Assembly (NCBI GenBank): GCA_047495785.1
Contig: JBLDXI010000013.1
Coordinates: 4,030,001 to 4,094,000 of the forward strand
Source: Lepidodermella squamata
Taxonomy: Eukaryota > Gastrotricha
Direction: 5' to 3'
DNA: 64,000 bases
Shown here one piece after another: positions 1 through 11,725 of this stretch (its first letter is position 1; every line of letters begins with the position of its first letter). The notes beneath the pieces were generated by a model. It had not been told where the DNA came from. It did no database searches and saw only the letters and a list, made by a program, of their open reading frames with translations. The translations under genes were made by a program, and so were the position numbers.

Positions 1-20
1 TAGGATTTCCATTTTTTAAG

Positions 21-352
21 ACCGACGTAGATCGGGAACTTCTTGGACCTGTGCGATATTTTTACCCTCTTCGGCCTTACAATGGCCTGGCATCTTATTA
101 TTTCCCGTTCACCGGACAACTTCATTTCGCTCCGCCCGGAGTAATGGTTCAATTCTACAACATTACCTTCGCAGTTCCTATTCGTATAATTTGCAAATTG
201 TGGGCGAAAAATGTTCGCCACATTCGAGATGGTAAGTTGAACTGAATCAAGATCGAAATTATTTGAGCTTCATTTATATTTCAGGACCTTTGGCAAAGCT
301 GACAGGCGCTGTTGAATTTGAAATGATGATTGATTCAGGCATTCAGGACTGA
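21..352 (+). CDS. ATP1B: Na+/K+-ATPase beta subunit, copy 1 (3' end only)
   Basis: These are the last two exons (21-231 and 285-352) of a beta subunit of the P-type Na+/K+ pump, which chaperones the alpha subunit to the plasma membrane. The left window edge cuts off the N-terminus. The start at 21 follows an AG acceptor and matches copy 2 at 1911. The encoded ectodomain carries YYFPFTGQLHFAPPGV and IRIICKLWAKNV, which align closely with copy 2 (YYFPFTGQLHYAAPGV, IRILCKLWAKNV). The intron 232-284 splits a Gly codon in phase 1, as in copy 2. The stop is at 350-352 and an AATAAA lies at 361-366, only 130 nt before copy 2 begins. This is a head-to-tail tandem duplicate. Confidence 0.85.
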
Positions 353-490
353 AAATAACAAATAAAGTTATGTACCATTCTTCTCACGTCGGGTTTTGTT
401 TATTAGCCCTAAATTTCCCAGTATTATTCAGCGTGAAGCTGTAGTCAACACGAAGCCGCCGAAAAATGAAATTGTTTTGTGTTCATAAAC

Positions 491-2242
491 ATGGTTAAAG
501 CAATGCTTTCTGCTATTAAAATCAGCCTAAGCGATGATCGCTTGAAACCTTTCGATTATACTCCAACACCACCGCCGACGAGAATATTCAAAATAGATCC
601 CGATGAAGATGAGGGACTGGATCCACCTAGAAGCTATGTATCTTTGGCTACAGAAGCTTTGCTTAAAAACCGATCCTCGATTAGGCGACCTCAAAGCACT
701 GATTTCTCGATTTCGCAATGCCGCGATCGCCGTTGGCAGCGAAGCGTTGATAACGTTCAAGGGGATGATCAAAACAGCGAAGATGACGACAATTTAGATG
801 GATTGATAACAGATGATGGCGAGGAGATTTACAAGATGCATCATAAGGAACCGGCTATGACGATTCCTGTCATGCGCAGGACTTGGAAACAGTGCTTCAA
901 ACGCTTCGGAATCTATTTCCTGTTTGTGTTTGCTGTTGCGGTTTTACACGCAGGCATTTGGTCCCTGTTCTGGGCTTGTACCGATTTGAATAATCCTCAC
1001 TACAGTCATTATTTGTTGCTCGAACCTGGTAAGTAAGATTTTAATAAGCAGACTCAAATTTAGAATTAAGATCTTCTATAGCATTGAATTTTCGGCCGAA
1101 ACCTAGAGGTGATGATTGGGGTACCTTCATTCAGGTTAGACCACATCTCCTCGTTTCATGATTCACTTTTCTTGGCGATTTTTCCTAGTACAATCGAAGA
1201 GATCTCGATGCGATCAATGAGCTGGTGGGATCTATGGATGAAGCTGTTGAGAGTAATAAATCCATGAAAACACTAAGATTTTCAAGATTTAATGTTACAA
1301 TTTCAAAGTGTATGAGGAGCAAGAACTGCCGGATAATGGAAATGGCGATCACCACACTTGGACGAAAGTTTGCAACCCTGATAACCCGGCTGATGATGAA
1401 AATGCATGCTGGATTGATTCTCGAGCTTTTGGTACTTACTGCTATAAAACTCAGGTAAACCGAACAACTTATAAAATTTTCAAAATTTTTATGAATTTAT
1501 TATTACTAATAGTACTATGGTTATAACGATGGTTAGTTTATTTTGAAACTGAACTCAATTTAGACGTTCATACAAGTTTTTAACAGGTAAACCGGTAATT
1601 TGTTTTAATTGAATTAAAAACGACGCTCGAGATTTGCAATTGACACAGTGCATTCTCATCCGCATCAACAGAGTCGTAAATTGGGTAAAATTTGAAATTT
1701 AACAGTTCAAAATTAATGCAAAATTGTTTGAATCAACTAAATTTACAGGTTCCAGAACCATATGAAAATTTCTGGGCTTTGAAAGAAGCTGGTTTCCCTC
1801 TGGATTGGAAAGAGGAGGACTACAACCCTGGTTACATCCCGATTTCATGCGAAGGGAAGGTGTGAAAAATTGTCCCCAAAGCAAAACCCTAAAAACGCGA
1901 TATTTTGCAGACTGATACCGATAAAGAGCTGCTTGGTCCGATTGAATATCACTATCCGATCAAGGGTTATAATGGAATAGCCACGTATTATTTCCCCTTC
2001 ACCGGCCAACTGCACTACGCTGCGCCCGGTGTGATGGTCAATTTTCGTCACCCTACGTTTTCGGTACCGATTCGCATTTTGTGCAAGCTGTGGGCTAAAA
2101 ATGTGCAACATATCCGAGAAGGTCTGGTTCTTCCGCGTAAAGCTTTAATTTTCTAATTATCGAACCAGGTCCCCGTGGCCTTCAAACTGGGTCCGTCGAA
2201 TTCGAGCTGATGGTGGATTCCGGCATGATGGAAACGAAATAG
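491..2242 (+). CDS. ATP1B: Na+/K+-ATPase beta subunit, copy 2
   Basis: Complete beta subunit of about 419 residues, a type II membrane protein. The model joins 491-1028, 1082-1134, 1189-1252, 1309-1454, 1513-1531, 1587-1594, 1649-1684, 1749-1859, 1911-2121 and 2169-2242, with all phases consistent. The N-terminus is a long, acidic cytoplasmic tail, followed by one membrane segment (near YFLFVFAVAVLHAG, codons ~140-160). The ectodomain has the family's YGYNDGKPC motif, the paired cysteines of three expected disulfides, and a C-terminal CKLWAKNV strand. I chose the ATG at 491 because the upstream in-frame start is GTG. Oddities are a 19-nt exon followed by an 8-nt exon that together encode YYGYNDGKP, and a cytoplasmic tail much longer than in copy 3. 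An AATAAA lies at about 2276, overlapping an antisense relic of a further copy. Confidence 0.88.
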
Positions 2243-2278
2243 AAATCATTATTTTGTGCGAACTTCTTTCACTGAAAT

Positions 2279-2455
2279 AATAAAAGCCGTTGAAGGCTGT
2301 AACTCTGAAATTCCATGAATTTTACATGAATCTTCCATATCCTTTGCTTCAAAGATGAGTGTGGGTTATACCTATCGTTCGCGCATTTTTCAACAATAAC
2401 ATAATCCATCAGCAAATCAAAATTCATCGATTTCACGGTGATGTGAGACTTGGGA
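2279..2455 (-). pseudogene. Antisense relic of a Na+/K+-ATPase beta 3' end
   Basis: Read on the minus strand, this stretch matches the 3' end of the beta gene at 39260. HHREI corresponds to HHREG, NFDLLMDYVIVEK to NFELMIDNGIVEK, and the matching continues through the tail into the shared CTTTTATT just past the stop. The reading frame is broken near 2425 and no longer ends in a matching stop. Homology stops abruptly at about 2441, where a palindromic insert begins. It overlaps the polyadenylation region of copy 2 on the opposite strand. Nothing upstream of the last exon remains. Confidence 0.7.
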
Positions 2456-2493
2456 CTAATACTGTAGAATTAGTCCGTCCCAAGATGTGAGAC
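2440..2493. repeat. Palindromic insert flanked by a 10-bp direct repeat
   Basis: The sequence GATGTGAGAC occurs at 2440-2449 and again at 2484-2493. Between them lies an imperfect palindrome with arms CTTGGGACTAAT and ATTAGTCCGTCCCAAG, a 4-nt bulge and an 8-nt loop. It sits exactly where homology between the beta-subunit relic and the 39-kb gene ends. It could be a footprint of a small inverted-repeat transposon or a repair scar. Confidence 0.5.
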
Positions 2494-3188
2494 AGATTGA
2501 GGCCACAAGGTAAACAAATCATCCGAACTATTATCAGACTTCAGACTTTGACATTCAAAAAGCGGCAACTTCGGCATAGCGAAAAGCGAAAATCAGAGCT
2601 GGCAAGATAAAGCACCGTTGGATAGCCTTGAAACTTTAGCAACGATCCTTAGTTCTACTGATTCCAATTTTATCACACCTGTCGCCGAAATATTTCCAAT
2701 AAGTATTCAAAAGTTCCTAAACTTTCTCACTTGTCTCTACTAAGAAAACAATGCGGTTTGCATTGAAGGTATCCGGGTTCGCTATCGAGGTATCGGCGAA
2801 CTAGGCTATCGAACGGAATCCAACTCACAGGGTGTTCAAATTACCGATTTTCGCTATGCTAGTCGCCCCATTTTTTTCATTTCAAAGCTACTCTTCCGTT
2901 CCAGACATAGGCTGGTAAAACGATGGGATCAGCTCATTTTATCACTCTTCTTCTCAGCTTCCGTTCGACATCAGTACCGCAATCCTATCCTGCCAAAAGC
3001 TAAATTAAAAATAATTAAAAATCGAAAAACGCATGACAAATAATTCGGCTTTTATTCTTTTAAGAACAATGTGGCACATCCTTAAATTCGAACTAATTCG
3101 CTATTATTTTCTATCACACTATATTTATTTGGCACCTGTCTGAGCAATAGAGGCAATATGAACAACAAGCAGCAAGAAAATCCGTATG
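2494..3188. other. Intergenic, no gene recognised
   Basis: No convincing reading frame on either strand. On the minus strand, the part next to TRAP1 (3050-3188) should hold that gene's 3' UTR. Confidence 0.5.
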
Positions 3189-6100
3189 TTATTTCTTCTC
3201 GCTCGGGTACTTTTCCAGCAGCGCCGTCAGCAATTCGTTGATGTTGACCAGCAACCGGCGCGGGTCATCGACAAGAGCCGCCGCGATCAACGCGTTATCA
3301 TACAACTGAGTCGCCAGCAGCTTGGCGAGTTTCTCATCCGAACGCGCCACTTCAAACAACTTACGAACGATAGGATGGCTAGGGTTGATTTCAAGCGTTG
3401 GCTGCAACACAGCCACCTTCTCCTCATCACTACGATCAGCTAGTAGCGACTTGACCATATGCCTAGCTGAACTCATCTCAGTGACGGTTACAACACAAGG
3501 ATGGGTGGAGAGGCGCTTCGTAGGCTTAACATTAGCGATCTTAGCTGGGCCTAGGGTTGTTTTCAACCACGTTGCTAGGGACGCTGCGTCCGCGTCGCTA
3601 AGGGACTCTTTCGCAGGCGTGTTAGGTTCATTCTCAGATTTTTTCTCATCCTCCTTCTTCTCATCCGCCGTTGCGTCTAGCCCTGTTTCATTTTCAATAG
3701 AAACCAACTGTTTCTTGTCGAATTGAGCTAGCTGCAATAGAACAAGGTCGTCGTGCACGTCCGTCGCGAACAGCACTTCAATGTCACGGTTACGCATGGC
3801 TTCGAAGTAAGGACTCGCCTCGGCAAGAGCGCGGTTCGGAGCTGGGAGGTAGTAGATTTTCTTAGCGTCCAATTTCGCCCGCTTGCAGTACTCGGACAGG
3901 GTCGTTTTTTCGCCCTTTGGCAGGGCGGAGGACTCGAACAGCAGCAGTTTAGCGACATCTTCGCGAACGTCCTGTTCGTGCGATGAGATAACGCCTTCTT
4001 TCAGGAACACGCCGTAATCGCGGTAGAACGCTTCGTATTTCCTCGGATCGCGGCGCTGTTGGTCTTGCAGGAAGCGGCACGCGCGTGATGTCAGCATTTC
4101 GCGCAGTTTTCGCACGATAATGCCGTCTTGCAGCATTTCACGGCTCAGGTTGAGGGGGATGTCCTCACAGTCGACAACGCCCTTCATGAACCGCAGCCAG
4201 CGGGGTAGGACTGAGTTGGCTTTGTGGAGAATCAGGACGCGGCGGGCGTACAGAGACACTGAGATATCGGTTTCTCGCGACATGTCGTAGAAATCTAAGA
4301 AAAATTACGAAAAATTACGAAGGAATTATATGACAAAATTTCACAAATTTACGCCTTTAAGAGAATGATTTCGGGTGTAGTATAATATTCCAAAATAATT
4401 CGAAAATTGGAATTGAAAGTTTGATAATGCTGAATTATCCTCCCAGCCATTTTCATCTTCTAATGCTATGTTTTTGGATGTAGCTCTACCTACATACTCA
4501 CATTTTTCTTCGAATTTTCCCCGTTGCAACAACGGAATACGAGCGAGGCTTTAGTGTCATGAATCTGGTCCACACAAATCTTAAAAACCGACTAAAGGTT
4601 CCGGTCGTTTCCAGTAAGTTTTACCGAGTCGTTGAATTCATCAAATTTGTACACGTTATCATTCCAGATTTGATGTTTATTGCAATTAATGGCCAGCCGG
4701 TGTCGAAATTCGACCCGATTCCTCATTGCCGAGCCTGGCTGGAATCCGATCAGAATAGTGCCAGGGCTCAAAATAGTACTGAAGCCAAAAATCCAGTTTT
4801 CTTGCGGGTGGTCTCTTTTTCTACGATTTCAATCTCGATTCGTGTTATTAGAACACCAGCTGCTCGCTATACTCTGTTTGGCCTTGCAAGTTCCCACCAA
4901 GGCCGTGATATCGGCGTAAGGCTGCGTTATTGCTCAAATTACCCAACTTCCTATTGGTGACAAACGCGTGGCGAAGTGCAATATCCAGCCACCATTACGA
5001 GCACCCACTGTGCAAGACCGCGTTGATAAACCAAATTGGCAGCCTTTCGCCCGATAGCCTGAAAAACCTCGGTATTTCTGGCAATCACGAAAAGGTGATT
5101 CACAAGCGTGCCGCCAGTGAATTGCGGCGAGAGAATAAATAAACACTTTACGATTCAGCGGGTCCGAAAAAACACGCTTTCTTGATAGAGAATTCAATCT
5201 CCTATCGACTGAAATTAACGAGTTGATTGACTGGTCGAAAAAAAATTATTTTGTGAAACGAAATGAGGTTCCGCTCAGATGTTGAAGTTGAAGACCAAGT
5301 TGAAGACCAAGACTGTCTGGAAAATTGTTCAGGGGAAGAAACTCGAGATGAACAATTTTGTTAAGATAGACATTGCCAGTCAAATGCTGGCTGTTTTCAA
5401 CTTGCTCAACTGCAAAATGGACGCTCGAGAGAACCCGGCGAGTTACGTCCAGAGGGTTTCGACAGCTGTGGGCAAAATTAGGTCGACCGAGGCTTTATCT
5501 ACAGTGCCGGATTCCTTCATAGTTATACTGTTCCTAGTCTTCTTACCCGAACAGTATTCGACTTTCAGGTCGATTCAGACTGACAAGAGCGAAATCAAAC
5601 TGCCAAGCTTCAAAACTCGAGGCCGCTAGGTCAGCTCTGATCGATGCGCAAACGGCGTCATCCGGCGTCTAAGCGATCTACATCTACTTTACCGAACCCC
5701 CCAACGCTCATCATCTACAGCGACAACGGCACTCGAAATTATGCCAGTTTCTTTTCCAACGCAATTCTATTTTCATTGCAATACACCAAATCTGCGCTGC
5801 AACATGTGCATCACAAATTACTTCAAGCAAATCATACCTCCAATCATTTTTGATCACATTCACTCGTGCGTTTCCAATCTCAATTTCGCTATCATTTGAC
5901 TTCTCTCATTTCCAATTGATCGAGCGAAGAGCTAAGCGTTTTTCCATAAATTTCTCAACTGGGAAGTGGCTCGAATTTCCCTTCGAATTTGGGGAAAGTG
6001 GCCTTCGGAGCTTTTGATAGGCAACGGCTCAGCTTTGTAGCTTTGCAACAAAGCGGCTGAGACGAAAACTGGCGCGGCTGGGGCCAGAAAAATCCGATCG

Positions 6101-9100
6101 GCTTTTCATGAGTTGGGACAAGTCAACTTTCTTGTATCAGCGGCCGAAATGACTTTGACATCGACCGATGCGTCGAAAATGCCCTCTCGCTCCAACGTTT
6201 TCGCCGTTTCTGGGAATCCAAGTTGTATGTCCTCCGACGCCGTAATAGGCCGTTAGAAATTGTTCCGATTAGCAGATTGAACTAATCGGACTTGGGGTTC
6301 TTCTAAACTTTTAGAGGCTAACGTCAGACGATATTTCATTTTCGCTTTCAGGTTTTTATGAGACTGTTGCGTCATTTATGCAGTTCAAAATAAAACCGAA
6401 ATTTATTCCTAGAGAAAACGTTAGATGAAAGCAAGAAGGTTTGTCCGATCACTTCATTAGCGGGGCGTTGTTATCATCGGCAACAATCCAATCGAACTCA
6501 ACATAGTGACTCGGTGGCGATTTTCTATCAAACGCTGGAGAGTTTTTAGTATATTTTTTCGGTAAGACGTCGCGACCTAAGGTGATGGCGGTATACTTGG
6601 TTCTGAGGAAAAGCGACGCCTCCGTCAGATCCAAGAATTAATTAAGCGGATCTTGAGGCTTAAACCACTGGTCGTAGTTTCTTCCAACAAAAAACCGTGA
6701 TAAAAAATTAGAATAATAATATTTAAACCATACGGTTATTATTGATTTTCCTGTAAATTTTGAGAATTTTTCAATTTCAATCTGACATTTGGCAATCTAA
6801 TCTCAATTTAATGTGTTTGCCTTGAACGATATCAGAGTGGTCCAACAAAGTGAGTTTGTCTTAATGTACAGTCAATTAGTGTCATTAGTGTCGATTTCGA
6901 CCTTCGCAATCGTTCGACCGGCTGAAAACTTGACAGCGCTGTTTTCGGCTGATTTCTTCATTTTGAACTTGATAATCGACATCCGACCGATTTGACCTAA
7001 AATGGCCAAAGTTCCAGGGAAAAGGTATTGAAAAGATGTCCTTTTTCCATTGAGAGCAACTGATTACGGCTTGGAACGCTTTTCAATTCCGTGATTTTCG
7101 ACTTCAAACCCGCCATCGAGAGGTTCAAATCGGCTGGTTTGATCAAAAAGTAGCCGTAGTCTACACTTGAAACGACCAAAGCATTGGACCAAAGAAATCT
7201 CCGACTATTTCAGCTCCAACGGCATTGTCCAGGATACGAACCACCTCTTCCGAGTCGGGCGAAACTTCGGCAGTTAGCCGAACTCGCAGTTTGATGGTCG
7301 CTCAATCACAAGTAATCAGGCTACAGTACCGGCCATCATGCAGAATAAGCATGGCCGCCGTTAAAAGTAGATCGTTAAGAACAGTTTCTTCCTCTTTCAT
7401 TTCATTCATTTTTTCGTGATATTTTTCTCGTGACCTGCTCCTTACGTGCGCATATTTTCGTATAAATACAACTTATCGGAGGGAGGCGTATGTTAGGGTC
7501 TGCTCCCGCACCTTGATACTGTTTGGCGGGCTACAGTCTACAACCGGAAATTCGCTCAAAATCAATTATTCGTGCTGTATTGCTTCGATTTGATTGCAAG
7601 TCACTAATCTGCTTTCGGCCGTTCTCCTCGACTCAAAGCCGATACGTTATATATTGGCCAGCGAGGCTTTGAAACTTACGCCATCAGAATTTGAGAAAGT
7701 TTTGAAATACCACAAATCTACGATGTTAGCTTGCAGCGTGGCGACGCAACTTTTTTCTTCATGCACTATTGCGTTAAGCACTTATATCCATAATGCCTTC
7801 CCCCTCTGTTGTTCGGGGATAATAAGCATTTTCGATAATTTCTTATTTCTCAGCAGTTATTTCCGATTACACCATCCTGCCATCCAAAGAACCGAGCAGA
7901 ATGAAAGGATGAGCAAATCGAAGGCTACGAATTTTACAACGAAAATGGAGAACGCTAATTTGGTTTGGGAAACGGCTCATCGCACGGCCCCGGCACCCCC
8001 GGGCCGGGCCGCTCAGTTGTAAAATCTCTTGAAATGTTTAATTTTCATGAAAAAAAGAGAAAAAATCAAAACATACTAGGCTTGCCCTCGGAGACATAAA
8101 ACAGCGCACGAACTGTCAACGGCGAGTCGGACTGGAAGTGGAACGTGAACCTCGGCTTATCGTCGTTACTCGCCGCAATAAACCGATAAAACGCCTCATG
8201 CATTTCATGGGTAATTTCTTTCGGGTGCAACAGCCAAATGGCCTAAATTTATATTAAAAAAAATCACAAATATTCACTTAAACACGGTAAAATCGAACCA
8301 ACCTGTACGACATTTGACCGCTTTCCGTTTATGAAAACCGGAACACCGATGAAGTTGCTGTACTTGCGAATAATGTCGTTGATTGTCGACTCTTTCGCGT
8401 ATTCAGCGCAGTCTTTTTTAAGGTGGACAACAATTTTCGTGCCTCGCTTCACGCCCTCAGCCTCAGACAGCTCGTAAGACCCGCTGCCGTCCGACGACCA
8501 CTTGAAAGCAGGCTGGTCCGCCTTGTAAGACTGCGAGTAGACATCGACGCGATCAGCGACCATGAAAGCTGAGTAGAAGCCGACGCCAAACTGGCCAATC
8601 ATGTTTTTGACGGCTTCGCTGTTTTTAGCGCCAGCCGCCGCCGCTTCTTTGACGAATTTCTGAGACCCAGAATGCGCGATGATGCCGAGATTTTGCACCA
8701 TTTCTTCCTTCGTCATGCCGATACCTGTGTCTTGAATGATCAGCATATTGCGCTTCTCATCGGTTGCGATGTGAATTTCGAGTGGAAGATCGCCCAGAGC
8801 CGCCATTCTTGCCTTCTCCTCCTCTGGAGCTGACATTTGAAAGTGGCGCAATTTCTCGAGCTAAAACACATAAAGTTGGTATTACACACCTGGTTGTGCC
8901 ATTTGATCACTCGAATCAATTTCAGCCCTTTTCCTGATTCTTATCTATAGGTAACCCATCAGACCCAATTCGCGAAATGAAGCGCTCCGCACCTTAAGTT
9001 CGCCTTAGAAATACTGCTAATGATAAACAATAATCTGCTGTTTCGAGCTTGAATTTCGAAACACCAGCCTGTTTGTCTTCTTTTTCACTATATTTCTTAA

Positions 9101-11558
9101 CATCGAATTGCGGTTCTCGGCAATCTAGTCATTGAAATATTCGGAAAAATCGCTAAAATTCTCGAAATCGAGCCTGGCATTGTTAGAATACGTATTGGTT
9201 TATGCGGGCCCAAGACATTCGACGGGTATATCAATGCATATGGTCAACTCCAGTTGACTCCCTATTCAGTCTTGTACAACCCCAAAGACCTACTTGCCCC
9301 GTGGCCAATTCCGAAGATGGCCTATAGTTTATTGGCTCGCTTTATTCCTAAATTTTGCCGGCCCGAAACACCCGCTAGATCAGATCGCAAAAAGAGCTCT
9401 GATCGAAGAAGCTTTGGTGGCCATCGATTTTGAGACGCTGATGTTGCATTCAGCTGTTATCTGTTATGCGTCGCATAAGGCCAATCTCTTCAAAAATACT
9501 TTTATATGGCAGGATTATAAGGCCGAGTTTACCATCACCAGCCGCTTCAATTTCAATCAGGTTCTAGCAAAGAGCATCCGGTGATGTACACGTAATCTGA
9601 CGCCGTTCGGTCTACTGGTAGATGGTATGAGGTTCGAAGAAGAAGGTGTGAGCTTTCGTGGGTAAGACTTCATTTTTACGAAAATTCTGTCCGAATTACG
9701 CTGAAATGGCTGCTCCATTGCACGAATTGGGGTCAGTGAAAGGAAAATTTGCGTGGAACGATGTTGTCAGTGGGTCTTCGAACTTCTTTCAAAATCAAAA
9801 TTCTTGTCGTTTCCTGTGCTTTCGAATCATGATAGGCGCCTTTTCGTCTTTATACTTCTTTATACTGATGCTAGCGATCGTGTGATCGGCGGTAAACTGC
9901 GACTGAAAGTTGCCGTTAGTCGCGTTTTATCTGCTACTGATTTATACTCGTTATACTGTGACAGAGCGAGAAGTGGCCGCTTCAGAATTTACCTTCAAGT
10001 TCACAGGTTCGGACCAGAAATCTCTTCTTTGGCTGCATAATATGCTCGATTCTACCAAACTCGTGTGGCGCTGGAAATCAGAGTTACAGGACTACAAATT
10101 CGACGTCGTTCATTGCGAGGGGGCGATGTAACTTGCAGATGCTCAAACGCATTCCGAAAATTTTCCAGCCGATCATAACGAGTCCTTAGAGAACCCTTTA
10201 CCGGGAATGTTATCAATTAACCATATCGATTTTCGGCGGGAATTTTCTTTTGACAAACAGGCATTTCTAGATGCTCAGCTTTCCGAAGACGAACTCGGTC
10301 CTGTTTTATCTAGGTTCAAGGTGGATTCTTCACTGATTCCCGATGCCAGTGATTTCCCTGATTTCAAATTTGCTGCTGGTTAACTGGGATTACTTGATGA
10401 CGTGTTTCGTCTTCGTATGAAAGATGGTCATAAAGTCGTGCTTCTTCCGTTGGCGTTTCGATACGAAGTTCTACTACAGTTTTATGAGGCGAAATCATCC
10501 GCTCATTTAGCGGCTCGTCGTAATTCGCCTGCGTTTGGCCTATTATTTTCCTGGTATGGCTTCTGATGTCCGCGTTTACGTTCAGGAATGGAGCCATAGA
10601 GAATAGAGTTGCTCCATTCTAGGTAACTCAATTCTCTATCTATGGAGCGTAAGGCGACGACAAAGACCAAGGCGGCCCCTAACGAGCAACAGCTTCGTCC
10701 GACTGAGCCCAGGCTTTTTCATCGACTTCAAGAAAGCTTTTGACAGCGTCTACCGCGAAATCTCGTGGAAAATCCTTCGTCACTACGGCATCTCCGATAA
10801 AATCGTCCGACTATTCAAGCTTGTTTTTACGGTTTATTATAGCTTTGAAATCAGATGAAGAAGGCTGGTGTAAGTTTGGCCCTTAGCCCACTCCCTTAAT
10901 AAATTCCTGGTTGTTTCTTTCAGAATTATTAACCTCAACTATTGATCACATAGAAAAGGGGATCGAGTACAGAAGGCACAAAAGGTCAAATTGAAGTATC
11001 CGAATTTCAGTGAGTTCAGTGAAGCATGCAGAACTACTATTTATAACGCAAAAATATTTTATTTTGATTTAAATAGATAATCTGTCCACAAAATCCCATT
11101 TTTCAACGCGACTCTCAACTATTCTCAAGCGAAGCTCGTTCGAAATAGCTCCATCTATATCAAGGTTTTAATTCATTCATTTTCGCATTGAAACTTACCG
11201 CATCGCTGGAATTGGACACCAATTCGCGTAAGAAGACTTCCTTCGACGAATACAGCGAATGGGCAACGATATCGAGCAACTTTCGCGTTTCTGCTTGAAA
11301 CTGCTTCGTATCCGCCGGGCCTTTTGCCCTCTCCGTGTCTGCGATGATGTTGTGCAAAATTTCATCGGGCCGCTTCTCTTCAGTTTGCGTCGACAGAAGC
11401 GCTCGCGGAATTGTAACCGCTGTCCTTGTCGACTTCAACTTCACATCTGAGTCGCGGTTAGCTGATGTCAACGCGGAAAATTGGCGTTGGTTTGCCTGGC
11501 TTTTCGAAGATCTCAAAATACCAGCCTTTGGAACGCGGCGGCAAAGCGCTCTGAACAT
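3189..11558 (-). CDS. TRAP1: TRAP1, mitochondrial Hsp90 chaperone
   Basis: Mitochondrial-matrix Hsp90-family ATPase, about 729 residues (human TRAP1 is 704). Exons on the minus strand are 11558-11199, 8860-8303, 8242-8077 and 4294-3189; the total is 730 codons including the stop. The first ~70 residues are basic and Ser/Thr-rich with little acid, as in a mitochondrial presequence. The GHKL ATPase pocket follows: [18 protein letters not shown] (Glu and Asn box), [10 protein letters not shown] and [11 protein letters not shown]. The middle domain has [20 protein letters not shown], which favours TRAP1 over cytosolic Hsp90. The charged linker and the C-terminal MEEVD of cytosolic Hsp90 are absent. 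Introns 1 (2.3 kb) and 3 (3.8 kb) are far longer than others nearby and are filled with transposon relics; the coding exons look intact. Confidence 0.93.
4523..4780 (+). mobile_element. hAT transposase C-terminal relic
   Basis: Lies inside TRAP1 intron 3 on the opposite strand. It encodes [19 protein letters not shown], matching the ERGFS-MN-IKT-LRNRL signature of the hAT dimerisation region. After a putative 58-nt intron (about 4612-4669) it encodes [19 protein letters not shown], which matches the usual hAT tail. Only the C-terminal part is visible; there is no RNase H-like core and no terminal repeats, so it is a dead fragment. Confidence 0.65.
5279..5628 (+). mobile_element. Copia-type gag relic
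   Basis: The open frame carries [21 protein letters not shown] followed by a segment ending FLPEQYSTF. This resembles the UBN2/gag segment of Ty1-copia elements, where a spacer of the M-x-E-x-x-x-x-Y type precedes LP-x-x-Y-x-x-F. No CCHC knuckle, protease or reverse transcriptase follows. It sits in TRAP1 intron 3. The assignment is tentative. Confidence 0.45.
5640..8076. other. Rest of TRAP1 intron 3, no gene recognised
   Basis: This is intronic on the minus strand. It holds short open segments on both strands (for example minus 6997-7330 and plus 7594-8022) that I cannot assign to a family. There is a small perfect hairpin, CCGATTAG/CTAATCGG, near 6265-6290. Given the adjacent relics, it is probably decayed transposon sequence. 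Confidence 0.4.
9600..10607 (+). mobile_element. Ty3/gypsy pol relic (RT-RNase H to integrase start)
   Basis: Located in TRAP1 intron 1, opposite strand. Fragments in several frames read in the pol order. First comes [19 protein letters not shown] (end of reverse transcriptase), then [11 protein letters not shown] and [11 protein letters not shown] with [18 protein letters not shown] (RNase H). Next is [12 protein letters not shown] and [18 protein letters not shown], the H2C2 region before integrase. Frames shift and stop codons interrupt (for example near 10130 and 10382), so it is inactive. No long terminal repeats were seen. Confidence 0.75.
10591..10648. repeat. Inverted repeat at the gypsy relic's edge
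   Basis: The left arm GCCATAGAGAATAGAGTT is repeated in inverted form as AACTCAATTCTCTATCTATGG, with about 15 nt between the arms. It lies where the gypsy relic gives way to the LINE fragment, so it may mark an insertion junction. Confidence 0.45.
10712..10830 (+). mobile_element. Non-LTR retrotransposon (LINE) RT fragment
   Basis: The frame encodes [20 protein letters not shown] followed by [15 protein letters not shown]. This is the block A region ([11 protein letters not shown]) of LINE-type reverse transcriptases, with the downstream ILRHYGI segment. Only about 40 codons remain. It abuts the gypsy relic in TRAP1 intron 1. Confidence 0.75.
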
Positions 11559-11725
11559 TTCAAAATTAACAGATACCCGATAACTAAAGGAAAAATAACA
11601 AATTTATTGATTTATTGATTTAAAAAGCTTGAATAAAATCACATCACAGGAAGCATGAATTACAAAATTACATCAACAATTTATCTTGAATAAATAAAAT
11701 ATTGTTAATGTAACAGTTGAATTGA

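Noticed and set aside
3322-3726. 134-codon plus-strand frame opposite the TRAP1 last exon
   Set aside because: It mirrors a conserved coding exon on the minus strand; the composition is explained by that exon.
6997-7330. Two adjacent minus-strand open segments in TRAP1 intron 3
   Set aside because: They look coding-like but match no family I can name and are separated by a stop; probably transposon remains.
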